Source of the DNA: an uncultured Rubritalea sp.
Lineage (GTDB): Bacteria > Verrucomicrobiota > Verrucomicrobiia > Verrucomicrobiales > Akkermansiaceae
DNA: 54,717 nt
Assembly: GCA_937981665.1 (NCBI GenBank)
Contig: CALJOJ010000039.1
Coordinates: 1 to 54,717, forward strand
Direction of reading: 5' to 3'
Positions 18,420 to 25,979 of this stretch are shown piece by piece (position 1 is the stretch's first letter; every line of letters starts with the position of its first letter). Position numbers and translations under genes: made by a program. The notes under the pieces are model-generated. The model was given only the letters and a program-made list of their open reading frames with translations. It searched no databases and had not been told where the DNA came from.

Positions 18420-19886
18420 ATGTCACTTGATGCACTCACCTCAACCCGCTCCAGCGGCACATCTAACTTTGCCTCCCAAACGTCACGACGCCGCTCGTAC
18501 GCCTGGCTACTTCCTGTCTGCCTGATTATCGGGTTCGTCGCCATCTTAGGCCTACTCTTCGGCAAGCGCCTTATCCCAGCCGTCGAGGTGAAAACAGCTC
18601 CCGTCATCACCATCCGTACAGCAGAGAAAGCCACTAAAGACACCACATCAGAGAACGAAATTTCACAATCCGAGAAACCAGCTCCTCACCAAGGAAAAGG
18701 CCAACTCGCCTTCCAAGCCTCTGGATGGGTAGAGCCAGACCCCTACATCACCTTCGCTCCCTCTCTGGTAAACGGCATCATCCATGAAGTCCATGTTCTA
18801 GAAGGCCAGACCGTCAAGAAAGGTCAGCTACTCGCTACCCTCATCAATGAAGACGCAGTCTTAGACCTACAAACTGCTGAACAAAATCATGCAGCCTTCG
18901 CAAAACAGATAGAAGCTCATTGCACTAATGACGACATCATAGACTCAGAAATAATCGCCGCCAAGAGTAACATCGCAGCCGCTCAGACCAGACTAGCTAG
19001 CGCCCAAGACATCTCTAACAGACTCGCAAAGCTAGGCAAAGGAAGCGTCTCAGAACAAGTAGTCAGCCAAGCAAAGCTCAACACAGAAACCCAAGCAACT
19101 CTCCTCGAAGAAGCAAAAACTAAAACCCTAAGCCTCGATGCCAGAAAAGCTCAAATCGCTGCTCAAAAGCAAACTATGGAAGCTAACCTCAAAGGCCTAG
19201 AAATTGCTATAAGACGCGCCCAAGTAGATCTAGACCGCACCAAGATCACAGCCCCTATGGATGGCGTCATCCTCAAGCTTCACGCTGCTCCTGGCATGAA
19301 GCGCATGCTAGCAATGGATGAAATGACCTCCTCAGTCATCGCGGAAATGTATGACCCTAACAAGCTCCAAGCCCGTATCGATGTTCCGCTCAATGAAGCC
19401 GCAGCTCTTACAGTAAATCAACAAGTAGAGCTCCTTTCAGACCTCCTCCCAGATACTAAGTTCACTGGTACAGTCACCAGCATCAGCGGTCAAGCAGACC
19501 TCCAGCGAAACACCCTACAAGCCAAAGTGAAGATAGAGAATCCTGATCCACGCCTACGCCCAGACATGCTCATGAGGGCTAAATTTTTCTCTATCTCAGC
19601 TGCCAGATCACAGACTAACAACAAGCAGAAAACCCATACATCCAGCCTACCGACGAATTCTAGACTAGCCATCTACGTCCCAGAGGCAGCTCTCATCGGT
19701 GAGTCTAACGTCTGGGTAGTCACCTCAGATCACACCGCTGAAAAACGCAGCGTCACCCTCGGTAACCCATCACAAAACCGTGAAGACCACCGCCTCGTCA
19801 TCACAGGGTTAAACTCCGGAGAACACGTCATCCTCCCACCACATAGTGAGATCAAAGACGGAACCCGCATCACCACCCAACCATAG
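18420..19886 (+). CDS. Periplasmic adaptor (membrane fusion) protein, HlyD/MacA type
   Basis: 488 residues counting from the ATG at 18420; the in-frame GTG 84 bases upstream gives an unlikely N-terminus. A single transmembrane helix (WLLPVCLIIGFVAILGLLFG, about 29-48) anchors it in the inner membrane. The biotinyl-lipoyl-like half (GIIHEVHVLEGQTVKKGQLL) comes next, then a long helical hairpin (about 160-265), the second lipoyl half (DRTKITAPMDGVILKLHAAP) and beta-barrel domains. It should connect the ABC pump encoded downstream to an outer-membrane channel, which is not encoded here. Similar adaptors are found in MacAB and DevBCA systems. Confidence 0.88.
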   Translation: MSLDALTSTRSSGTSNFASQTSRRRSYAWLLPVCLIIGFVAILGLLFGKRLIPAVEVKTAPVITIRTAEKATKDTTSENEISQSEKPAPHQGKGQLAFQASGWVEPDPYITFAPSLVNGIIHEVHVLEGQTVKKGQLLATLINEDAVLDLQTAEQNHAAFAKQIEAHCTNDDIIDSEIIAAKSNIAAAQTRLASAQDISNRLAKLGKGSVSEQVVSQAKLNTETQATLLEEAKTKTLSLDARKAQIAAQKQTMEANLKGLEIAIRRAQVDLDRTKITAPMDGVILKLHAAPGMKRMLAMDEMTSSVIAEMYDPNKLQARIDVPLNEAAALTVNQQVELLSDLLPDTKFTGTVTSISGQADLQRNTLQAKVKIENPDPRLRPDMLMRAKFFSISAARSQTNNKQKTHTSSLPTNSRLAIYVPEAALIGESNVWVVTSDHTAEKRSVTLGNPSQNREDHRLVITGLNSGEHVILPPHSEIKDGTRITTQP

Positions 19887-19895
19887 AACTTCATC

Positions 19896-20606
19896 ATGTC
19901 TACTGCAGCAGATAATCTTATTACCATAAAGTCCGTCACCAAATCTTTCACCAAAGGGAAGACCGTCATCACACCATTAGAGAATCTCTCACTAGACGTC
20001 CCGCGTGGTGAGTTCCTCTCGCTCATGGGACCATCAGGATCCGGTAAAACAACCTTACTAAACCTCATCGCAGGTATCGACTCTCCCACCTCCGGTGAAA
20101 TCATTATCGATGGCATTGACATCTCTCACCTCTCCCGCGCTAAACTCACTAAATGGCGAGCTAGCAATGTCGGTTATATTTTCCAGCTCTATCACCTAGT
20201 GCCCATCCTCTCCGCATACGAAAATGTCGAGCTACCACTCCTCCTAAGTAAGCTCAGTAAGTCAGAGAGAAAGCATAAGATCAACGCCGCACTTGAACTC
20301 GTGGGACTAAGCGACCGCGCAGACCACCGCCCATCTGAGCTATCAGGAGGGCAAGAACAGCGTGTCGCCATCGCCCGCGCCATCGTCCATGACCCCGAGC
20401 TCCTCGTAGCAGATGAGCCCACTGGTGACCTTGACCGCGAGTCAGCAGACTCTATTTTAAATCTACTCAACACCCTCGCTGTAGACCATGGGAAAACCGT
20501 CGTCATGGTAACCCATGACCCAAAAGCCTCAGCCAGAGCGCACCGCGCACTCCAGCTAGAAAAGGGTCAGTTCTCCACCACTGGTCACCTCCTAACATCT
20601 ACCTAA
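19896..20606 (+). CDS. ABC transporter ATP-binding protein, MacB/LolD-like
   Basis: 236 residues with all ABC signatures: Walker A GPSGSGKTT (about 45-53), Q-loop (IFQLYHLVP), signature LSGGQEQRVAIARA (with Glu where many relatives have Gln), Walker B LLVADEPTGDLD and the switch His in VMVTHDP. The subfamily powers mechanotransmission pumps with MacB-fold permeases. The adaptor gene upstream is 9 bases away and the first permease starts 1 base after its stop, so the unit is tightly coupled. Confidence 0.93.
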   Translation: MSTAADNLITIKSVTKSFTKGKTVITPLENLSLDVPRGEFLSLMGPSGSGKTTLLNLIAGIDSPTSGEIIIDGIDISHLSRAKLTKWRASNVGYIFQLYHLVPILSAYENVELPLLLSKLSKSERKHKINAALELVGLSDRADHRPSELSGGQEQRVAIARAIVHDPELLVADEPTGDLDRESADSILNLLNTLAVDHGKTVVMVTHDPKASARAHRALQLEKGQFSTTGHLLTST

Positions 20607-20607
20607 T

Positions 20608-21744
20608 ATGAAGCTCCTCATCCTAGCCTTAAAAAACCTAACAAGAAACCAGCTGCGCTCCTTACTCACCGTTCTCGGTATAGCAGCAGGCATGTTCCTC
20701 TACGCCTCTGTACAGACCATGCAGCACTCGCTATCCGTCGCTACAGAGGGTAATGCCACAGACACCACCCTAGTCGTCTACCGTGAGAACCGCTTCTGCC
20801 CCATGACCTCTCGCCTCCCTGAACACTACCTCTCCACCATCCAGCGTATCGAAGGAGTTCGTGAAGTCATCCCCATTCAGATCGCGGTAAATAACTGCGG
20901 AGCCTCGCTAGACGTCATCACCTTCCGTGGTGTCCCACCAGAAACTCTAAAAAAATACAACCCTAACATCAACGTCATCGCTGGCTCCTATGAGGACTTC
21001 ACTAAGCGCACTGACGCCACGCTAATAGGTAAGCATTTCGCAGAACGTCGCGGACTAAAACCTGGTGACAAGTTTGAAGCTGTCGGAGTCAATGTCACCG
21101 TCGCTGGCATCATCTCCTCTGACTCACCGCAGGATGAGAACGTTGCCTACGTTCATCTTAATTTCCTCCAACAAGCTAGCCGTATCGGCCTAGGAGTCGT
21201 GACTCAGTTCAATGTCAAAGTCGACTCCTCTGACCTCCTCGGCCCCGTCGCCGCAGAGATAGACGAGACCTTTAAGTCTGACTCACAGCCTACCGACACC
21301 AAGCCAGAGAAAGCCTTCTTCGCAGAAACAGCTAAGCAAATGATAGAGCTAATCAGCTTCACCCGCTGGCTAGGTCTCGGCGCAGTACTCGCAGTGCTCG
21401 GACTGGTAGCCAATGCCGTCCTACTCATCGTCCGCGGAAGAGTGAAAGAAACAGCCATCTTACAGACACTCGGATTCTCCAGACTAGCCATCGGCTTCAT
21501 GGTCGTCTCAGAAGGCATTCTGTTAGGCTTTATCGGAGGTATCATCGGAGTGCTTGGCGCGATGACATTTTTCCATATCAAGTCATTCACATTAGGTAAC
21601 GAAGGACTCACACTCGCGCTATCACCATCCCAAGAAGTTCTCATATCAGGACTCATCGTAGCGATCGCTCTCGGTCTCGTAGCTTCTATCTACCCAGCAT
21701 GGAAAGCCACCTCCCAGCCACTTACTCAATCTCTAAATTCATAA
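20608..21744 (+). CDS. ABC transporter permease, MacB/FtsX fold
   Basis: 378 residues: one N-terminal transmembrane helix (SLLTVLGIAAGMFLYASVQ, about 17-36), a periplasmic domain (about 40-255), then three C-terminal helices (LGLGAVLAVLGLVANAVLLIV; GILLGFIGGIIGVLGAMT; LISGLIVAIALGLVASIYPA). This is the standard MacB/FtsX layout. The usual terminal PAWKA motif is present. It probably pairs with the second permease to form a heterodimer. Confidence 0.9.
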   Translation: MKLLILALKNLTRNQLRSLLTVLGIAAGMFLYASVQTMQHSLSVATEGNATDTTLVVYRENRFCPMTSRLPEHYLSTIQRIEGVREVIPIQIAVNNCGASLDVITFRGVPPETLKKYNPNINVIAGSYEDFTKRTDATLIGKHFAERRGLKPGDKFEAVGVNVTVAGIISSDSPQDENVAYVHLNFLQQASRIGLGVVTQFNVKVDSSDLLGPVAAEIDETFKSDSQPTDTKPEKAFFAETAKQMIELISFTRWLGLGAVLAVLGLVANAVLLIVRGRVKETAILQTLGFSRLAIGFMVVSEGILLGFIGGIIGVLGAMTFFHIKSFTLGNEGLTLALSPSQEVLISGLIVAIALGLVASIYPAWKATSQPLTQSLNS

Positions 21745-21746
21745 CC

Positions 21747-22919
21747 ATGCTGCCATTCACATACGCACTGAGGAACTTATTTCGTGACCCTGCACGCCTA
21801 CTCCAGACAGTAGGCGGGTCGATGATCGTAGTACTCCTCATCATCACAGCCGTCGCGATGAACCAGGGCATGGACTCCATTCTTTCAGCTTCTGGCTCAC
21901 CAAATAATATCATCCTCATAGGCAAAGGCTCTGAGGAATCACTAGAGAGATCTGAAGTAGACATCGATGCTGAATCCGCCGTCACCTCTATCCCAGGAAT
22001 AGACACCAAGCTCGGAGTGGAAGCTATCTCCGGCGAGATCACCTACCAGGCCCCTGTCACTATTGGTATAGGAAATGATGCCAAGACCGAGCCAGCGCTT
22101 CTCCGCGGAGTCACCGAGAAAGCATTACTCGTCCACACATCTGTTAGGCTAACAAATGGCCACTTCCCTGCACCAGGTCAAGTCATGGTAGGTGAGCTCA
22201 CCCATCGTAAACTCGGCGTCAGCAAGGACACTCTTGCTGTAGGAAAGACCATTCTTTTTGAAGGTACAGAAATGACCATCGCAGGGCGATTCTCCGCACC
22301 AGGTACAGTGCTGGAATCTGAGATCTGGTTTGATAGAAATGACCTCTCTTCACTCACCCAGCGTGACTCACTATCCTCCATCATCATCCGCCTAGAAGAC
22401 CCCGCTCCTGGAGAGACCCTAGACACAGGAGATGCTGAGTTCTTCACCATCCAGCGTAATGACCTAGAGCTCTCCGCCATTCCAGAGAATGAATACTACG
22501 ACAAGCTCAGCATATTCTATAAGCCTATCCAGATCATGACCTGGGTGACCGCCGCTCTTGTAGCCGCAGGTGCCGTCTTCGGTGGGCTAAACACTCTCTA
22601 CGCAGCCTTCGCCTCACGTATCAAAGAAATGGCTACCCTCCAGTCTATAGGCTTTTCCCGCACAGCCCTCTTCATCTCACTGATCCAAGAAAGCTTACTA
22701 GCCACTCTAACAGGAACCTTACTTGCATCCCTCATTGCCTATTTCTTCATTGACGGAATGACTGTGCCATTCTCTATTGGTACTTTCACCCTTACCATGA
22801 CTCCTCTCGTCATCATGATTGGACTTATTACAGGGATAACTCTAGGCTCTATAGGAACCCTACCTCCAGCCATCCGCTGTCTACTACCTGCTCTACCCAA
22901 AGCTCTCAGATCTAACTAA
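21747..22919 (+). CDS. Second ABC transporter permease, MacB/FtsX fold
   Basis: 390 residues from the ATG two bases after the stop of the first permease; an in-frame start 48 bases earlier would lie inside that gene and is not needed. The layout is the same: one N-terminal helix (VGGSMIVVLLIITAVAMN), a periplasmic domain, and three C-terminal helices from about residue 265. The sequence differs clearly from the first permease, so this is probably a heterodimeric pump. The exported substrate is unknown. Neighbouring Cys-rich and redox genes hint at metals, thiols or envelope lipids. Confidence 0.9.
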   Translation: MLPFTYALRNLFRDPARLLQTVGGSMIVVLLIITAVAMNQGMDSILSASGSPNNIILIGKGSEESLERSEVDIDAESAVTSIPGIDTKLGVEAISGEITYQAPVTIGIGNDAKTEPALLRGVTEKALLVHTSVRLTNGHFPAPGQVMVGELTHRKLGVSKDTLAVGKTILFEGTEMTIAGRFSAPGTVLESEIWFDRNDLSSLTQRDSLSSIIIRLEDPAPGETLDTGDAEFFTIQRNDLELSAIPENEYYDKLSIFYKPIQIMTWVTAALVAAGAVFGGLNTLYAAFASRIKEMATLQSIGFSRTALFISLIQESLLATLTGTLLASLIAYFFIDGMTVPFSIGTFTLTMTPLVIMIGLITGITLGSIGTLPPAIRCLLPALPKALRSN

Positions 22920-22939
22920 CAACTAACAAAGTACTCACT

Positions 22940-23533
22940 ATGAAACTTAAATACTCCCTTACTCTAACAGCTCTTGTAGCCTCTCTCATTTCCTGCTCAG
23001 AAAAGCATGAACCAGCAGCAGCCATGGAGGAACAGGTCACTAAACAATCTGAACTAGTCTATGACAACGTACCCACTAGCGAACAGATAAAACAAGCCAC
23101 GGATGCACTCTCTAACTATCTCCTAAAGAAAGCTCCGGAAGGAGCCATAGAAATAGCAGAAGTCCGCAAGACCGCAAAAGTAGGTGATGAAGTCATCTTC
23201 AACGGCAAAGCAATTGGCTCATTTAGAATCTTCCCAAAAGACCGCTCAGCGATGCTCCTCGGTGATCCGAATGTACTCACATCCTGTGACCTCATCCCAG
23301 GTGACATGTGCTTGAGACCATGGGACGTCTGCTGTGATGACCTTGATGATATCAACAACACCATTCTCACCATTCAGTTCCTAGACAACGAAGGAAACCT
23401 TATCAAAACTAGCCCTAAAGGACTCAACAGCCTAACAGAACTCTCAGAAGTCACTGTCATAGGAACCGTAGCTGGAGGATCTAACGAAAAGAATATGCTC
23501 ATCAATGCTACAGGCATCTTCGTGAAAAATTAA
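22940..23533 (+). CDS. Lipoprotein with a four-cysteine motif, unknown
   Basis: 197 residues with a lipoprotein signal (LTALVASLISC, Cys about 19). The mature part has a short helical region and then a compact beta-rich domain (about 75-195) that starts with KVGDEVIFNGKAIGSF, an OB-fold-like opening. It carries SCDLIPGDMCLRPWDVCCDD near residue 112, with four cysteines close together. The cysteines could bind a metal or form disulfides. I have the impression that similar proteins with this Cys pattern occur in Planctomycetes, but I cannot search. It follows the permease gene by 20 bases and is probably in the same operon. Confidence 0.7.
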   Translation: MKLKYSLTLTALVASLISCSEKHEPAAAMEEQVTKQSELVYDNVPTSEQIKQATDALSNYLLKKAPEGAIEIAEVRKTAKVGDEVIFNGKAIGSFRIFPKDRSAMLLGDPNVLTSCDLIPGDMCLRPWDVCCDDLDDINNTILTIQFLDNEGNLIKTSPKGLNSLTELSEVTVIGTVAGGSNEKNMLINATGIFVKN

Positions 23534-23582
23534 TCACCATTCACCCAGCTACAGCAGTACTCTCACTCTAATCTAACAATCC

Positions 23583-23978
23583 ATGGAAATCACCGTCAGC
23601 ACTCCAGCACTTCTCTTCCCCGCAGTCAGCTTACTCTTCCTCAGCTATACGAACCGCTTTCTCGCGCTGTCATCACTGGTACGCAGACTCCATAAGGAAT
23701 GGCAAGATGGAGATCATGACCCCATTCTCTTCGCTCAGATTAGAAACCTCAGTAGACGACTCACCATCATCCGCTGCATGCAGCTCACTGGTGCTATCAG
23801 TCTATTCTGGTCGGTACTCTCAATGATCTTTCTGTTTTTCAACTGTATAAACATTGGAGAGATCACCTTTGCCATCGCGCTGTTAGTCATGCTACTAAGC
23901 CTGACTGCACTCACCGTAGAAAGCGCGATTAGCGGTGGAGCACTCCGCATCATGCTCGATGAAGCTAACGAGAAATAG
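23583..23978 (+). CDS. DUF2721 membrane protein
   Basis: 131 residues with the DUF2721 pattern: STPALLFPAVSLLFLSYTNRF, a charged loop, then LTIIRCMQLTGAISLFW and two further hydrophobic helices ending in ALRIMLDEANEK. Three to four membrane helices are expected. The function of the family is unknown. It lies in line with the ABC genes. Confidence 0.8.
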   Translation: MEITVSTPALLFPAVSLLFLSYTNRFLALSSLVRRLHKEWQDGDHDPILFAQIRNLSRRLTIIRCMQLTGAISLFWSVLSMIFLFFNCINIGEITFAIALLVMLLSLTALTVESAISGGALRIMLDEANEK

Positions 23979-24003
23979 CTAACGAACAGCGGATTAAAAA
24001 CAA

Positions 24004-24037
24004 GATGGCTGGGAATAAAAATCCAAGCCCAGTCATC
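24004..24037 (+). other. Hairpin between the DUF2721 gene and the TGA-containing gene
   Basis: GATGGCTGGG pairs with CCCAGTCATC (10 bp, one G-U) around a 14-base loop, ten bases before the next ATG. No T run follows, so it is not a typical terminator. It could be an RNA processing or stability element. Confidence 0.4.
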
Positions 24038-24046
24038 TAAGTTTAT

Positions 24047-24568
24047 ATGAAAAGGTCTGTTCAATCTCTCGTCATCCTCAGCTCCATTGGCCTATGCATG
24101 ATCTTCATCATGTTCTTCGCAGCCAGTAACCTAAGCGCAGCAACTAGTAAATACCCAGTAGAAGTTGGCCCCGCTACATTCCTCCGTGATCATGATGCAG
24201 CTATGGAGAAATCTAAGACAACAGGAAAACCAGTCTTTGCCTTCTTCCAAGAAGTCCCAGGCTGAGCAGGCTGTAAAGATTTCGGTCGTGAGGTCATGAC
24301 TAATAAAACAATCATCAGCACTATTGAGAACTCATTCATCCCACTTCTCATCCATAATAACACAGGAACGGATGCTAAAATACTCAAGAAATACAACGAG
24401 CCATCATGGAATTACCAAGTCATTCGTTTTCTAACAAGCGATGGTAAGGACATCATCCCAAGAAAGTCTTCCGTTAATACCGTTAAGGCACTCAGTGCAA
24501 GAATGGTAACAACCCTTGAAAAAGCAAAGCAACCAGTCCCTGCTGATCTACAACAGCTAGCTAAATAA
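24047..24568 (+). CDS. Predicted selenoprotein: secreted thioredoxin-like protein with UxxC active site
   Basis: Read straight through one TGA (24263-24265), the frame gives 173 residues. A signal anchor comes first (about 1-31), then a thioredoxin-fold start (KPVFAFFQEVPG), then U-A-G-C with the TGA as residue 73 and the Cys as residue 76, and FGREVM and the remaining fold after it. The TGA stands exactly where Cys is expected in the CxxC motif of this kind of thioredoxin (VPGCxGC). The downstream part keeps frame, codon use and hydrophobic pattern to a proper stop, which argues against decay. A hairpin with the features of a bacterial SECIS follows the TGA. It would act in the periplasm as a thiol-disulfide oxidoreductase. 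The alternative is a fresh nonsense mutation. Confidence 0.8.
24263..24295 (+). promoter_or_regulatory. Predicted bacterial SECIS element
   Basis: After the TGA and 18 bases, a six-base loop GGUCGU is closed by six pairs, GAUUUC with GAGGUC (24278-24283 and 24290-24295, two of them G-U). The distance and the G at the loop start fit the known rules for SelB-recognised hairpins (loop about 16-37 bases after the UGA). The loop GGUC core also occurs in the Escherichia coli fdhF element. Weaker pairing extends the stem below an A-A mismatch. Confidence 0.7.
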
Positions 24569-24593
24569 AAATTTATTCATACGCAGTATTGTA

Positions 24594-24661
24594 ACAGTTG
24601 GTTTCCATCTTGCCAACAAATGCCTCTTTGTTAGGCTAGTGACAACGATGAAACCAACTGT
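24594..24661 (+). promoter_or_regulatory. Long leader hairpin burying the SelW-like start codon
   Basis: ACAGTTGGTTTCCATC (24594-24609) pairs with GATGAAACCAACTGT (24647-24661): 15 pairs with one bulge, and the ATG is inside the stem. Between the arms a second 9-bp stem forms (GCCAACAAA with TTTGTTAGGC, one bulge, loop TGCCTC). The structure should hide the start unless opened by translation, a protein or a ligand. Confidence 0.6.
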
Positions 24662-24938
24662 AACAATCACCTACTGCACAGGTTGCCGCTGGCTACTACG
24701 CGCCAGCTGGAATGCTCAAGAACTCTTGACCACCTTTGAAAAAGAACTAACAGCCGTCACCTTAGTCCCATCCGCAGACACCGGCGGCATCTACACCGTC
24801 ACCATCGATAAAACCATCATCTGGGACAGAAAAGAACAAGGACGCTTCCCAGAGATGAAAGAACTAAAACAACACATTCGCAACCACATCGCCCCAGAAA
24901 AAGACCTAGGCCACAGTGACAGCGAGGTGAAGAAATAG
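24648..24938 (+). CDS. SelW/SelT/SelH (Rdx) family protein, cysteine form
   Basis: 96 residues counting from the ATG at 24648 (MKPTVTITYCTGCRW). The active motif is CTGC at residues 10-13, where many relatives have CxxU. Family features follow: RASWNAQELLTTFE, the central VTLVPSADTGGIYTVTID, IIWDRKEQGRFPEMKELKQ and the LGHSD ending. These small cytoplasmic proteins have a thioredoxin-like fold and a poorly understood redox role. It lies 79 bases after the predicted selenoprotein, with a strong leader hairpin between. A GTG nine bases upstream is a possible but less likely start. Confidence 0.88.
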   Translation: MKPTVTITYCTGCRWLLRASWNAQELLTTFEKELTAVTLVPSADTGGIYTVTIDKTIIWDRKEQGRFPEMKELKQHIRNHIAPEKDLGHSDSEVKK

Positions 24939-24995
24939 TTACCTTTTAACGCTACTTAGAAACCAGCTCATCAGCTCATCAGCCCAGAGTTCAGC

Positions 24996-25670
24996 TTATT
25001 TCAGGATATTCTCAGTAGCTAGTTTTTCAAGATAAGGTGGGTAACCAAATCTTTTAAGAGTCGTTTTTACCAGTGCTCGCAGCTTGATTCTCACACACCC
25101 ACGTTTCGTCCAGTCGATACTTGCGTTCTTTCACGCTACATTGACTACAACAATAGCTAAGTCTTTTAAATACTCTTTCTCCATGAATTCTCTAGCTTTT
25201 CCATTATCTGCAAGAGCCATGTAAAATGAATATTCGAAGTCAGTAAGCCCTCTCTCTTGCGACTCTTTATCAAAATATTTGATCTCTTTGGCATGTAATA
25301 TTAGCTCTTCTATCACCTCAGCTGCGGTGAGAACATTATTCTGATACTTACGAATGGTGTTTCCGAGCATCTCTGAGAGTTTCTTACTTTGGAGAGCATT
25401 ACGCTTTGTCCTAGCTTTGATTTCATCAATGATCTGACGGATTGCAGATTCTAACTCCACATCACTTTTCCCTCCTTCTCCACTTCCTTCAAATTTTGCC
25501 AAACTCGCTATTACAGCTTGGAAGAATGCGACCTCTTCCTTCAGGCTCACCGCCTCCTCACCAGAAATGGATAGCGCAAAGGCATTAGAGAGAGCATTCA
25601 CCTCTTTGCAGAATCTAGCACTACCATCATCTAGCCCTAGAATGTGTTCCTGAGTTTCGAGTAAACTTGT
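24996..25670 (-). pseudogene. Remnant of type I restriction enzyme subunit HsdR (C-terminal part)
   Basis: On the minus strand the sequence matches the C-terminal domain of HsdR: EHILGLDDGSARFCKEVNAL, then SLKEEVAFFQAVIASLAK, then the helical DEIKAR, RKYQNNVLTAAEVIEELI and YSFYMALADNGKA, and finally SIDWTK and VRIKLRALVKTTLKRFGYPP to a TAA at 24996. It is broken. The motor and nuclease parts are absent. A stretch of several dozen residues is missing at about 25430 (AIRQI joins directly to DEIKAR). A TGA at 25131 replaces what is probably an Arg codon. No hsdM or hsdS is nearby. It is a relic of a lost restriction system. Confidence 0.85.
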
Positions 25671-25684
25671 TTTGACGAAGAGTA

Positions 25685-25880
25685 AAACAACACTGCTCGA
25701 TAGGCTGCTGGAGTCGGCGGGGGTCAAGTGATCCCGCATGAGGAGTCCAAGCTGCAAGGAGGGAGTGCAGTGAAGGATGAACGTAATGACTAGATGAAGC
25801 GTAGGCGACGACGAGGACAGCACTTTACGCTCGACTACGGCTTCCTGAAAAAGTCTCAAGGAAAAGCAAAGACACTCCAA
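25685..25880. other. Unidentified GC-richer segment fused to the hsdR remnant
   Basis: From about 25685 to 25880 the base composition shifts (GGCGGGGGTC, GGCGACGACGAGGACAGC). No HsdR similarity remains, although the minus-strand frame stays open by chance. I see no transposase and no clear inverted repeat. It is probably foreign DNA inserted when hsdR was broken. Confidence 0.4.
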
Positions 25881-25920
25881 ATCAGGATATGAACACGTTT
25901 AAAATCACATCATATAAATC

Positions 25921-25952
25921 AAAAAAATTCCCCTACCACTGCTTAGCGGTAG
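25921..25952 (-). terminator. Terminator after the DUF481 gene
   Basis: On the minus strand CTACCGC pairs with GTGGTAG (one mismatch), followed by GGGGAA and seven T residues. Confidence 0.75.
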
Positions 25953-25979
25953 AGGATAAGATAAAATATTAGAGTTCTA

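Noticed and set aside
24296-24568. A separate small gene starting at the ATG at 24296
   Set aside because: It is in frame with the upstream half and lacks its own thioredoxin start; it is the second half of the TGA-containing gene.
25131-25133. Second in-frame TGA, in the hsdR remnant, as another selenocysteine codon
   Set aside because: The family has Arg, not Cys, at this place, the gene also carries a large deletion, and no SECIS-like hairpin follows. It is a nonsense mutation in a dead gene.
25671-25880. The open minus-strand frame upstream of the hsdR similarity as a real N-terminus
   Set aside because: The residues are low-complexity and unlike any HsdR sequence; the frame is open by chance through GC-rich DNA.
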